This document shows positions 1 to 5,462 of a DNA stretch of 5,462 nucleotides, in pieces. Every line of letters starts with the position of its first letter. Within the stretch, counting starts at the first letter, position 1. The notes under the pieces were generated by a model. That model did no database searches, was not told the DNA's origin, and was given only the letters and a program-made list of their open reading frames with translations. The stretch is from Bacteroidota bacterium. Lineage in GTDB: Bacteria; Bacteroidota; Rhodothermia; Rhodothermales; UBA10348. Both the position numbers and the translations under genes were made by a program. The stretch lies in assembly GCA_024640835.1 (NCBI GenBank), contig JAHEEH010000162.1:1-5462 (forward strand), given 5' to 3'.

Positions 1-594
<594 letters not shown>

Positions 595-631
595 TGAAGC
601 CGGCGAGGTAGAACCCGCCGCGACCGGCAAC

Positions 632-665
632 AAAAAGGGCGCGCCGGACCGGCCGGCACGCCCTT
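632..665 (-). terminator. Rho-independent terminator after tsf
   Basis: Arms 635-647 and 653-665 form a 13-position GC-rich stem with one mismatch (642/658) and a 5-base loop. Read on the minus strand, the stem runs into TTTTT (636-632), the last two T also being the base of the stem. It lies 21 bases past the tsf stop codon and before pyrH. The plus-strand side of the stem has no T tract, so it works in the minus direction only. It should end the rplM-rpsI-rpsB-tsf transcript. Confidence 0.85.
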
Positions 666-686
666 GAGTGTTTCCGCGGGCAGGGG

Positions 687-1517
687 TCAGTCACCGAGCG
701 CGAAGCGGACGAAGCCCTTGACCGTCGCGCCGACGCCCTTCAGCATCGCGCCGACGGAGACCGAGGCATCCTTGACGAAGGGCTGCTCGACCAGCACGTA
801 GTCCTTGAAGTAGCGCTCCAGCTTGCCCTGGGCGATGCGGTCCACGATCTGCTCGGGCTTGCCCTCGTTGCGTGCCGTTTCGCGTCCGATCTCGAGCTCC
901 TTCTCCTGAACGGCCCGGGGCACCTCCTCACGGGTGGTGGCCACCGGATTGAGGGCAGCGACCTGCATCGCGACGTCGCGGCCCGTGGCCAGGAGATCGC
1001 CGTTGCCGTCTATGTCGACCAGGACGCCCAGGCGGGAGCCGGGATGAATGTAGGAGACCATCTGGCCGGTCGCGGACGTCTCGACCGCAACACGCCGCAC
1101 GTCGATCTTCTCGCCGATCTTCCCGGTCATGTCGGTCATCGCCTGCTCGACGGTGCGGGTACCCTCCAGGGGAAGAGCGAGCAGGGCGTCCCTGTCGGCC
1201 GGCCTGTTGGCCAGCGTGAGGGCTGCGACCGAGGACGCGAACGCCTGGAACTCCTCGTTCCTCGCGACGAAATCCGTCTCACAGTTCACTTCCACCAGGA
1301 TCGCGGTGCGCCCGTCGCCCGAGGATGCGGTCGCAATCACGCCCTCCTTGGCCTCCCGGTCGGCCCGCTTGGCCGCGACCTTCTGGCCCTTCTTCCGAAG
1401 GAGGTCGATGGCCGCATCGAAATCTCCGGCCGCCTCCTCCAGGGCCCGCTTGCAGTCCATCATGCCGACACCGGTGATGTCGCGCAGCTTCTTTACGTCA
1501 CTTGCAGAAATAGCCAT
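687..1517 (-). CDS. tsf: Translation elongation factor Ts (EF-Ts)
   Basis: Guanine-nucleotide exchange factor that releases GDP from EF-Tu in the cytoplasm. The 276-residue product is close to the 283 of E. coli. Residues 4-44 form the N-terminal UBA-like domain (LRDITGVGMMDCKRALEEA). The EF-Tu-contacting signature NCETDFVARN is at 78-87, with the TDF triplet at 81-83. Further family motifs are YIHPG (156-160), MQVAALNP (184-191) and EQPFVKD (244-250). The start MAISASDVKKLRDITG fits the family, and an AGGCGAG stretch 4 bases upstream is the nearest thing to a ribosome-binding site among the minus-strand genes here. It lies 73 bp after rpsB, as in most bacteria, and is followed by an intrinsic terminator. 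Confidence 0.98.
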   Translation of the reverse strand: MAISASDVKKLRDITGVGMMDCKRALEEAAGDFDAAIDLLRKKGQKVAAKRADREAKEGVIATASSGDGRTAILVEVNCETDFVARNEEFQAFASSVAALTLANRPADRDALLALPLEGTRTVEQAMTDMTGKIGEKIDVRRVAVETSATGQMVSYIHPGSRLGVLVDIDGNGDLLATGRDVAMQVAALNPVATTREEVPRAVQEKELEIGRETARNEGKPEQIVDRIAQGKLERYFKDYVLVEQPFVKDASVSVGAMLKGVGATVKGFVRFALGD

Positions 1518-1542
1518 GGCTCTCGCCTGAATCGCTCTGGGG

Positions 1543-1559
1543 GACCGGGCACGCCGGTC
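1543..1559 (-). repeat. Inverted repeat in the rpsB-tsf spacer
   Basis: GACCGG (1543-1548) and CCGGTC (1554-1559) are perfect 6-bp arms around a 5-base loop, in the middle of the 73-bp spacer. No T tract follows on either strand, so it is not an intrinsic terminator. It may be an RNA hairpin that affects stability or tsf translation; in GC-rich DNA a stem this short can also arise by chance. Confidence 0.35.
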
Positions 1560-1590
1560 GCGTCCGGTCCGTCCTGAATGGTGGTCGGAA

Positions 1591-2418
1591 TCAGTCGGCC
1601 GACTCTTCCTCGGCGGCGACTTCTTCGTCGGTTGCTTCCCCGGTGAGCTCCGCCACGTCCTGGGCGCGCTTCTCCGCCTCGGCCTTGCCCGAGGCCTCCT
1701 GGACCTCCTTCTCCTTGTCGCCCTCCGAAACGGCGTTCGCGATGGCCGCGGCGATCAGCTCGATCGAACGCTGGGCGTCATCGTTGGCCGGAATCGGGAA
1801 GTCGACGAGATCGGGATCGCAGTTGGTGTCGACGAGCGCGATGATCGGGATGTTGAGCCGGCGCGCCTCCTTCACCGCGATGTGCTCGCGGTTGATGTCG
1901 ACGACGAACAGGGCGCCCGGAAGGCGTGCCAGGTCCTTGATGCCGCTCAGCACCTTCTCCAGCTTCTCGCGCTCGCGCCGCTTCATGAGGCGCTCCTTCT
2001 TCTTGAGCTGGTCCATGGTGCCGTCTTCCTCCATCTTGACGAGATCCTCCATGCGGCGGATGCTCTTCCGGATGGTCTGGAAGTTCGTCAGCGTGCCGCC
2101 CAGCCACCGCTCCACCACGTAGGGGGAACCGCATTGCTGGGCGTACTTGCGGACGATGTCACGGGCCTGCTTCTTGGTCCCCGTGAAGAGGATCTTGCGA
2201 CCGCGGCGGGCGAACCGGGCCACGGCGTCGGCGGCCTCGTCCAGCATGACCTGGGTCTGGGTCAGGTCGATGATGTGGATTCCGTTGCGCTCCATGAAGA
2301 TGTAGGAGCGCATCTTGGGATTCCACCGGCGGGTCAGGTGACCGAAGTGCGTGCCGGCCTTGAGAAGGGCCTCGAGTTCGACGCGGTGCTGCGGCGTCGT
2401 CGCAGGGGTATCACTCAT
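1591..2418 (-). CDS. rpsB: 30S ribosomal protein S2
   Basis: S2 binds the 30S subunit between head and body, late in assembly, near S1. Family motifs in the 275 residues: [16 protein letters not shown] (21-36), [14 protein letters not shown] (39-52), TGTKKQA (79-85), [17 protein letters not shown] (104-120), [10 protein letters not shown] (166-175) and [19 protein letters not shown] (197-215). A charged helical hairpin with many Lys, Arg and Glu occupies about 120-160, as in the family. Residues 233-275 are an acidic, Ala/Glu-rich, probably disordered tail (ending [11 protein letters not shown]); the protein is longer than E. coli S2 (241) mainly because of it. The start follows an in-frame region without a Shine-Dalgarno sequence; GAGG is present only about 18 bases upstream, too far to act normally. 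It is preceded by a 119-bp spacer with hairpins and followed by tsf. Confidence 0.98.
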   Translation of the reverse strand: MSDTPATTPQHRVELEALLKAGTHFGHLTRRWNPKMRSYIFMERNGIHIIDLTQTQVMLDEAADAVARFARRGRKILFTGTKKQARDIVRKYAQQCGSPYVVERWLGGTLTNFQTIRKSIRRMEDLVKMEEDGTMDQLKKKERLMKRREREKLEKVLSGIKDLARLPGALFVVDINREHIAVKEARRLNIPIIALVDTNCDPDLVDFPIPANDDAQRSIELIAAAIANAVSEGDKEKEVQEASGKAEAEKRAQDVAELTGEATDEEVAAEEESAD

Positions 2419-2464
2419 TGTTGTATCGGGTTGTGCCTCTACGACCGTCTCGTGGCGCTACCGA

Positions 2465-2480
2465 GCCGACAGGTGTCGGC
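2465..2480 (-). repeat. Inverted repeat in the rpsB leader
   Basis: GCCGAC (2465-2470) and GTCGGC (2475-2480) form a perfect 6-bp stem with a 4-base loop, 47 bases before the rpsB start. There is no T tract. In E. coli, S2 represses its own operon through the rpsB leader; this hairpin is a candidate for part of such a control element, but no match to the known E. coli structure can be claimed. Confidence 0.4.
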
Positions 2481-2515
2481 CACCCCGGGCGCCATCGGGC
2501 CGTATGCGGGATGAT

Positions 2516-2529
2516 CCGGCCGAAGCCGG
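2516..2529 (-). repeat. UUCG-capped hairpin just after rpsI
   Basis: On the minus strand CCGGC, the loop TTCG and GCCGG make a 5-bp stem closed by C-G around a UUCG tetraloop, one of the most stable RNA loops known. It begins 8 bases after the rpsI stop codon. No T tract follows, so it more likely protects an RNA end or marks a processing site than terminates transcription. Confidence 0.45.
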
Positions 2530-2537
2530 GTGAACGC

Positions 2538-2933
2538 TTACCGTTTCGAGAACTGGAACCGCTTGCGCGCCTTGGGCTGGCCGTACTTCTTGCGCTCGAC
2601 CATCCGGGGGTCGCGTGTCAGGAAGCCGGCGGCACGAAGGGCGCCGCGGTGCGTCTCGTCGTTGTCGACGAGGGCGCGCGCGATGCCCATGCGGATCGCC
2701 TCGGCCTGTCCGGTGAGACCACCGCCGCGGACGTTGACCACGAGGTCGAACGAGCCCACGGTATTGGTGACCTCGAACGGGCCCGTAATGGATTTCTGCC
2801 GCCACGCGAGGGGGAAATAGGATCCCAGCTCACGGTGGTTGATCGACACCTTGCCCGTTCCCGGGCGGAGGTACACGCGGGCCACGGACGTCTTGCGACG
2901 GCCAACGGCGATATTCTGCGTGATGGCTGCCAT
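2538..2933 (-). CDS. rpsI: 30S ribosomal protein S9
   Basis: S9 sits in the head of the 30S subunit, and its C-terminal tail reaches the P-site tRNA. The 131-residue product has GRRKTSVARVYLRPG (11-25), GGGLTGQAEAIRMGIARAL (70-88), LTRDPRMVERKKYGQPKAR (105-123) and the family-typical C-terminal end QFSKR, whose last Lys and Arg contact the P-site tRNA anticodon stem-loop. Length matches the family (about 130). It starts 34 bp after the rplM stop, the usual L13-S9 pair, and must share its transcript. The 30 bases before the ATG contain no Shine-Dalgarno-like sequence. Confidence 0.98.
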   Translation of the reverse strand: MAAITQNIAVGRRKTSVARVYLRPGTGKVSINHRELGSYFPLAWRQKSITGPFEVTNTVGSFDLVVNVRGGGLTGQAEAIRMGIARALVDNDETHRGALRAAGFLTRDPRMVERKKYGQPKARKRFQFSKR

Positions 2934-2967
2934 GCGTTGGATTTCGCTCGATGCGAGCGGATTCGTT

Positions 2968-3411
2968 CTACAGCGTCAGGGCTTCGGGACTCTGGGCCTC
3001 GTGCGGATGATCCGCGCCGGCGTAGGTCTTGAGCTTGCGGAACATCTCGCGACCGAGCGGACCCTTGGGAAGCATGCCCTTGACGGCATTGTCGATGATG
3101 AAGGTGGGCTTGCGCTCGCGCTGGACACGCGGGCTGCGAACCCGGACGCCCCCCGGATAGCCACTGTGGCTGAAGTACTCCTTGTCGGTCTCCTTCTTGC
3201 CCGTGAACCGCGCCTTGTCGGCGTTGATCACGATGACATAGTCTCCCGTGTCCACGTGAGGCGTGTACGAGGGCTTGTGCTTGCCGCGAAGGATCGAGGC
3301 CACGCGCGACGCAAGGCGGCCTACGACCTGGTTCTCCGCATCGACCACGTACCAGGTACGCTCGATTTCCGCGGCACGCGCGCTCTTCGTCTTGAAGGAG
3401 TTGACGTCCAT
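2968..3411 (-). CDS. rplM: 50S ribosomal protein L13
   Basis: L13 is an early-assembly protein of the large subunit, bound to 23S rRNA. Its 147 residues contain [16 protein letters not shown] (20-35), [19 protein letters not shown] (41-59), [13 protein letters not shown] (61-73), HSGYPGG (82-88), [11 protein letters not shown] (111-121) and [14 protein letters not shown] (127-140), all typical. Length is slightly above E. coli L13 (142) because of a short N-terminal extension ([18 protein letters not shown]). It is the first gene of the ribosomal operon, followed by rpsI. Upstream are a structured leader and a good promoter candidate. There is no Shine-Dalgarno sequence; CTCATCATC directly precedes the ATG. 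Confidence 0.98.
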   Translation of the reverse strand: MDVNSFKTKSARAAEIERTWYVVDAENQVVGRLASRVASILRGKHKPSYTPHVDTGDYVIVINADKARFTGKKETDKEYFSHSGYPGGVRVRSPRVQRERKPTFIIDNAVKGMLPKGPLGREMFRKLKTYAGADHPHEAQSPEALTL

Positions 3412-3421
3412 GATGATGAGG

Positions 3422-3441
3422 GCCGGAACGGGGAGTCCGGC
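3422..3441 (-). repeat. Inverted repeat in the rplM leader, near the start codon
   Basis: GCCGGA (3422-3427) and TCCGGC (3436-3441) are perfect 6-bp arms with an 8-base loop, ending 10 bases before the rplM ATG. In the RNA it would fold right next to the initiation region, where a ribosomal protein or the fold itself could control translation. There is no T tract. Confidence 0.45.
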
Positions 3442-3453
3442 ATCAGATGCACA

Positions 3454-3487
3454 GTGGTCTGCGGCGGGTGGGTATGCCGCAGTCCAC
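3454..3487 (-). repeat. 12-bp dyad at the 5' end of the rplM leader
   Basis: Read on the minus strand, GTGGACTGCGGC and GCCGCAGACCAC pair at 11 of 12 positions (one A-A mismatch) around the 10-base loop ATACCCACCC. The outer 5' arm touches the predicted -10 region, so transcription probably begins within that arm (about 3482). It could be an RNA hairpin at the transcript's 5' end, a DNA operator, or both. Confidence 0.5.
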
Positions 3488-3518
3488 TAAAATACGCCGC
3501 ACGACCCTGCATCGTCAA
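3487..3518 (-). promoter_or_regulatory. Promoter candidate for the rplM-rpsI-rpsB-tsf operon
   Basis: On the minus strand TTGACG (3518-3513) is followed after 18 bases by TATTTTAG (3494-3487). As a sigma-70 promoter, the -35 matches five of six positions counting TTGAC, and the -10 four of six. As a Bacteroidota-type promoter it reads TTG-N21-TAnnTT.G, missing one base of TAnnTTTG. It lies in the only AT-rich patch upstream of rplM and predicts a leader of about 70 bases. Most of its spacer lies inside one arm of the long dyad at 3498-3558. Confidence 0.6.
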
Positions 3519-3558
3519 CCTCTCTGAATCCCCTGGACTCCCGATGCAGGATCGTGCG
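3498..3558. repeat. 17-bp inverted repeat in the divergent promoter region
   Basis: CGCACGACCCTGCATCG (3498-3514) and CGATGCAGGATCGTGCG (3542-3558) are inverted copies matching at 16 of 17 positions, with 27 bp between. A further CGCACG at 3567-3572 makes an extra inverted pair with CGTGCG at 3553-3558. The left arm covers the promoter spacer and first bases of the rplM -35 element. The arrangement is what a dimeric regulator binding two sites could use; no regulator is identified. Confidence 0.55.
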
Positions 3559-3614
3559 CTGCATTTCGCACGCCGACGGAGTGGATTGGTTTATGCGGCG
3601 CGCGTCAATTCCAG

Positions 3615-3622
3615 TATTCTTG
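3615..3622 (+). promoter_or_regulatory. Possible -10 (-7) element for the sigma-factor gene
   Basis: TATTCTTG matches five of the six fixed bases of the Bacteroidota -7 element TAnnTTTG. It lies in a locally AT-rich patch and would give a leader of roughly 65 bases to the ATG at 3695. No TTG is present at the expected 19-21-base distance upstream (the nearest is 26 bases away), so the call is weak. Confidence 0.25.
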
Positions 3623-3694
3623 ATACGGGGCGACCGTTACACTCCGGGGGCGGCGCCCCTCCTCATTCTCCCGCCCCACTCTCCCGTCCCCGGC

Positions 3695-4357
3695 ATGCAT
3701 CATCCGGAGCTTCTCGGAATCGATCGTCTCGCGCGGCGCCTTCCGTTCGCGCTGGACGCGGTCGACGAGGCCGGCGCCGCCTTCGCCCGGTGGAGACGGA
3801 CCGGAAAGAAACGGGATCTCGCGCCCGTGGAGCTCTGGACGTACTGCTACATCCGACGGTATTTCCTGGTACGGTTCGCCCGGGAGCCGTCCTTCGGGGT
3901 ATCGGAGCTGGAGGACGTCGTGGAGCGGGCGTTCCGCCGGGTGGAGGAAGGCCGCTCCGCTCTCCGGTCACCGGAGCGCTACGCCCGGTGGACGACCGTC
4001 GTCTGCCGGCGCACCTACCTGAATTTCGTGAGCCGTCGGCGCGAGCTCACTCCCGTGGACCGCATCGCGGAGCCCGAGGCTGACGACCCGTCGGCGGAGA
4101 CCCTGCACGACCGGGCCGGAACCCTGCACGTTCTGCTGGCCGCGGTCGCCCGGCTTCCGTCCTTCCTGCAGCCCTACGCCCGGATGCGCTTCGTCGAAGG
4201 GCTGGAGTACGAGGAAATCGCCGAACGCACCGGCCGGCCGGTCGCCACGGTTCGGGCCTATGCCCACAAGGCGGTCCTCCGCTTTCGAAGCGACGGCCGG
4301 TTCATGCGGCATGTACGGGAGCGTGCGGGGTATGAATCCGGGCCGGGCGGGTCATAG
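3695..4357 (+). CDS. ECF-like RNA polymerase sigma factor (sigma-70 family)
   Basis: Directs RNA polymerase to a set of promoters. From the ATG at 3695 the product is 220 residues. A helical segment (about 46-117: VELWTYCYIRRYFLVRFARE, ELEDVVERAFRRVEEG, RYARWTTVVCRRTYLNFVSRRRE) fits sigma region 2. An acidic linker (125-140) follows, then region 4 (about 145-200) with LPSFLQPYARMRFVEGLEYE and the helix-turn-helix EEIAERTGRPVATVRAYAHKA (173-193). There is no region 1 or 3, as in ECF factors. Region 2 is diverged and lacks the common DLVQE-type motif. The frame is open back to a GTG at 3554, and an ATG at 3593 has GGAG 11 bases upstream; I prefer 3695 because 3593-3625 has low-GC third positions and looks like promoter DNA, though no Shine-Dalgarno precedes 3695. 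It is divergent from the ribosomal operon and 2 bp from the membrane protein gene. Confidence 0.85.
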   Translation: MHHPELLGIDRLARRLPFALDAVDEAGAAFARWRRTGKKRDLAPVELWTYCYIRRYFLVRFAREPSFGVSELEDVVERAFRRVEEGRSALRSPERYARWTTVVCRRTYLNFVSRRRELTPVDRIAEPEADDPSAETLHDRAGTLHVLLAAVARLPSFLQPYARMRFVEGLEYEEIAERTGRPVATVRAYAHKAVLRFRSDGRFMRHVRERAGYESGPGGS

Positions 4358-4359
4358 GG

Positions 4360-5190
4360 ATGATGAGTACACTGAGGACCATGAACCCGGATCATGATCG
4401 ATATCTCCTGGCGGCCTTCCTGCCCGAGGACGACCGACGCGCCCTCGAACGGGACGCGGAGGGCGACGATGCCGCACGGGAAATGGTCCGAGCCTCGCAC
4501 GAGCTCCGGGCATTCATCGGCGAGGCAGAAGCCCTGCGCGCGGATGCCGGGTCGGCCCCGGCGCTGGCCTTCCTGGCGGCGGCCCGCCTGGTCTCCGGAC
4601 GTACGGACGGGGCGTGGGACGATCTGCTGGAACGCCTGGAACGGCGGCTGGACGACCGGCCCGGGGCGCGCGTGACCTACGACCGGCTGGCGGCGCGCAT
4701 CCGGGAGCTCGAGGCGGCGTCGGACGCCGAGGCTCATTTTCGTCGCATTTCAGGCTCGGATCCTCCCCGCATACACCGCCTTCGTCCGCTGTTCGCCGCG
4801 GCAGCGGTTCTGCTGGCCGTGGCGCTCACCGGCGTGCTGGGGCGCGCGCTCGAGGACCCTGTTGCCCGTGCAGCCCATCGATCGCTCGTCAGGTCCTCCC
4901 GGTCCACCTTCCGCGGGACGGTAACGGGGGACGCCGCTCCGTACGCCCGGGCCGCGGCAGGCCGCCACGTCGTTCTCGGACTCTGGCCCGTCTACGACCG
5001 GGATCTACTGGCCTCGGTCCAGCGGGAGATCGCCGATCCGGACTCTGCGGCGGGCTGGCTGCTCGCCGGCCAGCTGCGACTCATGCTCGGAGACCATGAC
5101 GGGGCGAGGTTCGCCCTGGAGCAGGCACGCGAGGGTGGCCTGGAACGGGAGGCGTCCGGTCTCCTGGAACTGATTCCCGACGGGGATTGA
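4360..5190 (+). CDS. Single-pass membrane protein, putative partner (anti-sigma-like) of the upstream sigma factor
   Basis: I do not recognise the family. The 276 residues split into an N-terminal charged, helical, likely cytoplasmic part (1-138), one hydrophobic segment (about 143-163: PLFAAAAVLLAVALTGVLG, preceded by HRLR), and a C-terminal part likely in the periplasm. Residues 229-262 (AAGWLLAGQLRLMLGDHDGA, then RFALEQAREGG) resemble a single TPR-like helix pair. The start is 2 bp after the sigma stop, so the two are almost certainly co-transcribed and may be translationally coupled. Membrane proteins in this position are often anti-sigma factors, which is the basis of the role suggested. 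The protein has no cysteine at all, so it lacks the HxxxCxxC zinc site of ZAS-type anti-sigmas. Alternative starts are 4363 and 4381; the latter has TGAGG just upstream. Confidence 0.75.
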   Translation: MMSTLRTMNPDHDRYLLAAFLPEDDRRALERDAEGDDAAREMVRASHELRAFIGEAEALRADAGSAPALAFLAAARLVSGRTDGAWDDLLERLERRLDDRPGARVTYDRLAARIRELEAASDAEAHFRRISGSDPPRIHRLRPLFAAAAVLLAVALTGVLGRALEDPVARAAHRSLVRSSRSTFRGTVTGDAAPYARAAAGRHVVLGLWPVYDRDLLASVQREIADPDSAAGWLLAGQLRLMLGDHDGARFALEQAREGGLEREASGLLELIPDGD

Positions 5191-5236
5191 CCCGGCGGCG
5201 CGAGCCGCTGCCGGGGGGGTCCGGGAGAAGCCCGGA
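5191..5236. terminator. Two GC-rich hairpins between convergent genes, possible terminator without T tract
   Basis: Directly after the TGA at 5190, arms 5191-5200 and 5206-5215 make a 10-pair stem (one G-U) with a 5-base loop. A second stem, TCCGGG (5220-5225) with CCCGGA (5231-5236), follows. They lie between convergent genes, where termination in both directions would be expected. Neither strand has a T tract, so an intrinsic terminator is uncertain; protecting the mRNA 3' end is an alternative. Confidence 0.4.
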
Positions 5237-5266
5237 GCGCACCGCCGCGTGACGACGTGTCGCCGC

Positions 5267-5462
5267 TCAGAGACCGAACGAGAGGCCGACGGAGAGCACG
5301 GGGTAGACCTTCGCCCAGCCCACGATCTCCTCGGCCCGTTCCACCTGCGCCGGGGTCGGGATGAACGTGGTGACGGACGTCAGCTCGAAATCGGGGGAGC
5401 CCGAGAATACCACACCGAGGTCGAACTGGAAGGCGAGTCCGCGGGACGCCGGAGAAGACCCG
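5267..5462 (-). CDS. C-terminal 64 residues of a probable outer-membrane beta-barrel protein, cut by right window edge
   Basis: The frame is open from the edge to a TGA at 5269-5267. Visible residues show alternating polar and hydrophobic stretches: LAFQFDLGVVFSGSPDFELT (9-28), an intervening segment that is probably a loop (TFIPTPAQVERAEEIVGW), then YPVLSVGLSFGL (53-64) at the C-terminus. That last strand, with alternating residues and a terminal Leu after SFG, resembles the closing beta-signal by which the BAM machinery recognises outer-membrane proteins, although the usual terminal Phe is replaced by Leu. The specific family and function cannot be told from the fragment. It converges with the membrane protein gene, from which it is separated by 76 bp. 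Confidence 0.7.
   Translation of the reverse strand, partial: GSSPASRGLAFQFDLGVVFSGSPDFELTSVTTFIPTPAQVERAEEIVGWAKVYPVLSVGLSFGL

Noticed and set aside
1044..1577. A 177-residue plus-strand open frame antisense to tsf
   Set aside because: It is a shadow of EF-Ts, whose motifs are unmistakable on the other strand, and it has no family resemblance of its own.
1882..2514. A 210-residue plus-strand open frame antisense to rpsB
   Set aside because: It is the reverse of the conserved S2 coding sequence and has no recognisable domain; GC-rich codon use keeps such antisense frames open.
3646..3660. GGGGC-GGC-GCCCC hairpin ahead of the sigma gene
   Set aside because: The 5-bp stem with a 3-base loop has no T tract and is of a kind expected by chance in G/C-run DNA, so I do not call it a terminator or regulatory site.
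3554..3694. N-terminal extension of the sigma factor from GTG 3554 or ATG 3593
   Set aside because: The frame is open, but the extension overlaps the dyad repeat and an AT-rich promoter-like patch and its codons are unlike the rest of the gene. It remains possible for 3593, which has GGAG 11 bases upstream.
2839..4083. A 414-residue plus-strand open frame spanning rplM and the start of the sigma gene
   Set aside because: It runs antisense through rplM and part of rpsI and out of frame through the sigma gene. Its product is low-complexity and rich in Arg, Gly and Ala, as expected of shadow frames in GC-rich DNA, and the genes it overlaps are certain.
4258..4737. A 159-residue minus-strand open frame opposite the sigma and membrane protein genes
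   Set aside because: It has no recognisable motif and is a typical antisense shadow; the plus-strand frames have coherent domains and operon spacing.

Overview
The window is GC-rich bacterial chromosome, mostly a conserved translation locus read on the minus strand. From right to left it carries rplM (L13), rpsI (S9), rpsB (S2), tsf (EF-Ts) and pyrH (UMP kinase, cut by the left edge). To the right lie a plus-strand pair, an ECF-like sigma factor gene and a gene for a single-pass membrane protein starting 2 bp after it. The right edge cuts a minus-strand gene whose C-terminus looks like an outer-membrane beta-barrel.

Organism: the order rplM-rpsI-rpsB-tsf-pyrH, the likely outer membrane, the high GC, the near absence of Shine-Dalgarno sequences and two promoter candidates resembling the Bacteroidota pattern TTG-N19-21-TAnnTTTG together suggest a high-GC member of the FCB group (Rhodothermota/Bacteroidota-like, or Gemmatimonadota). 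This is inference from gene order and motifs; no phylogeny was run.

Layout, minus strand: a promoter candidate at 3487-3518 should start the ribosomal transcript. Its leader (3412-3482) contains two inverted repeats. rplM and rpsI are 34 bp apart. rpsI and rpsB are separated by a 119-bp spacer with two hairpins, and rpsB and tsf by 73 bp with one hairpin. After tsf there is a convincing intrinsic terminator (GC stem, then five T on the minus strand). Past it, a second promoter candidate could drive pyrH separately.

Layout, plus strand: the 283-bp divergent region 3412-3694 is rich in dyad symmetry, including 17-bp arms with one mismatch, one of which covers most of the -35/-10 spacer of the ribosomal promoter. 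The sigma gene and the membrane protein gene are probably co-transcribed and translationally coupled. This arrangement suggests a sigma factor and membrane-bound regulator pair, but the membrane protein has no cysteines and so is not a zinc-type anti-sigma factor. Two hairpins at 5191-5236 separate it from the convergent outer-membrane gene.

The ribosomal part is ordinary housekeeping. The less explained parts are the sigma/membrane-protein pair, the dyads in the divergent promoter region and the structured ribosomal leaders.
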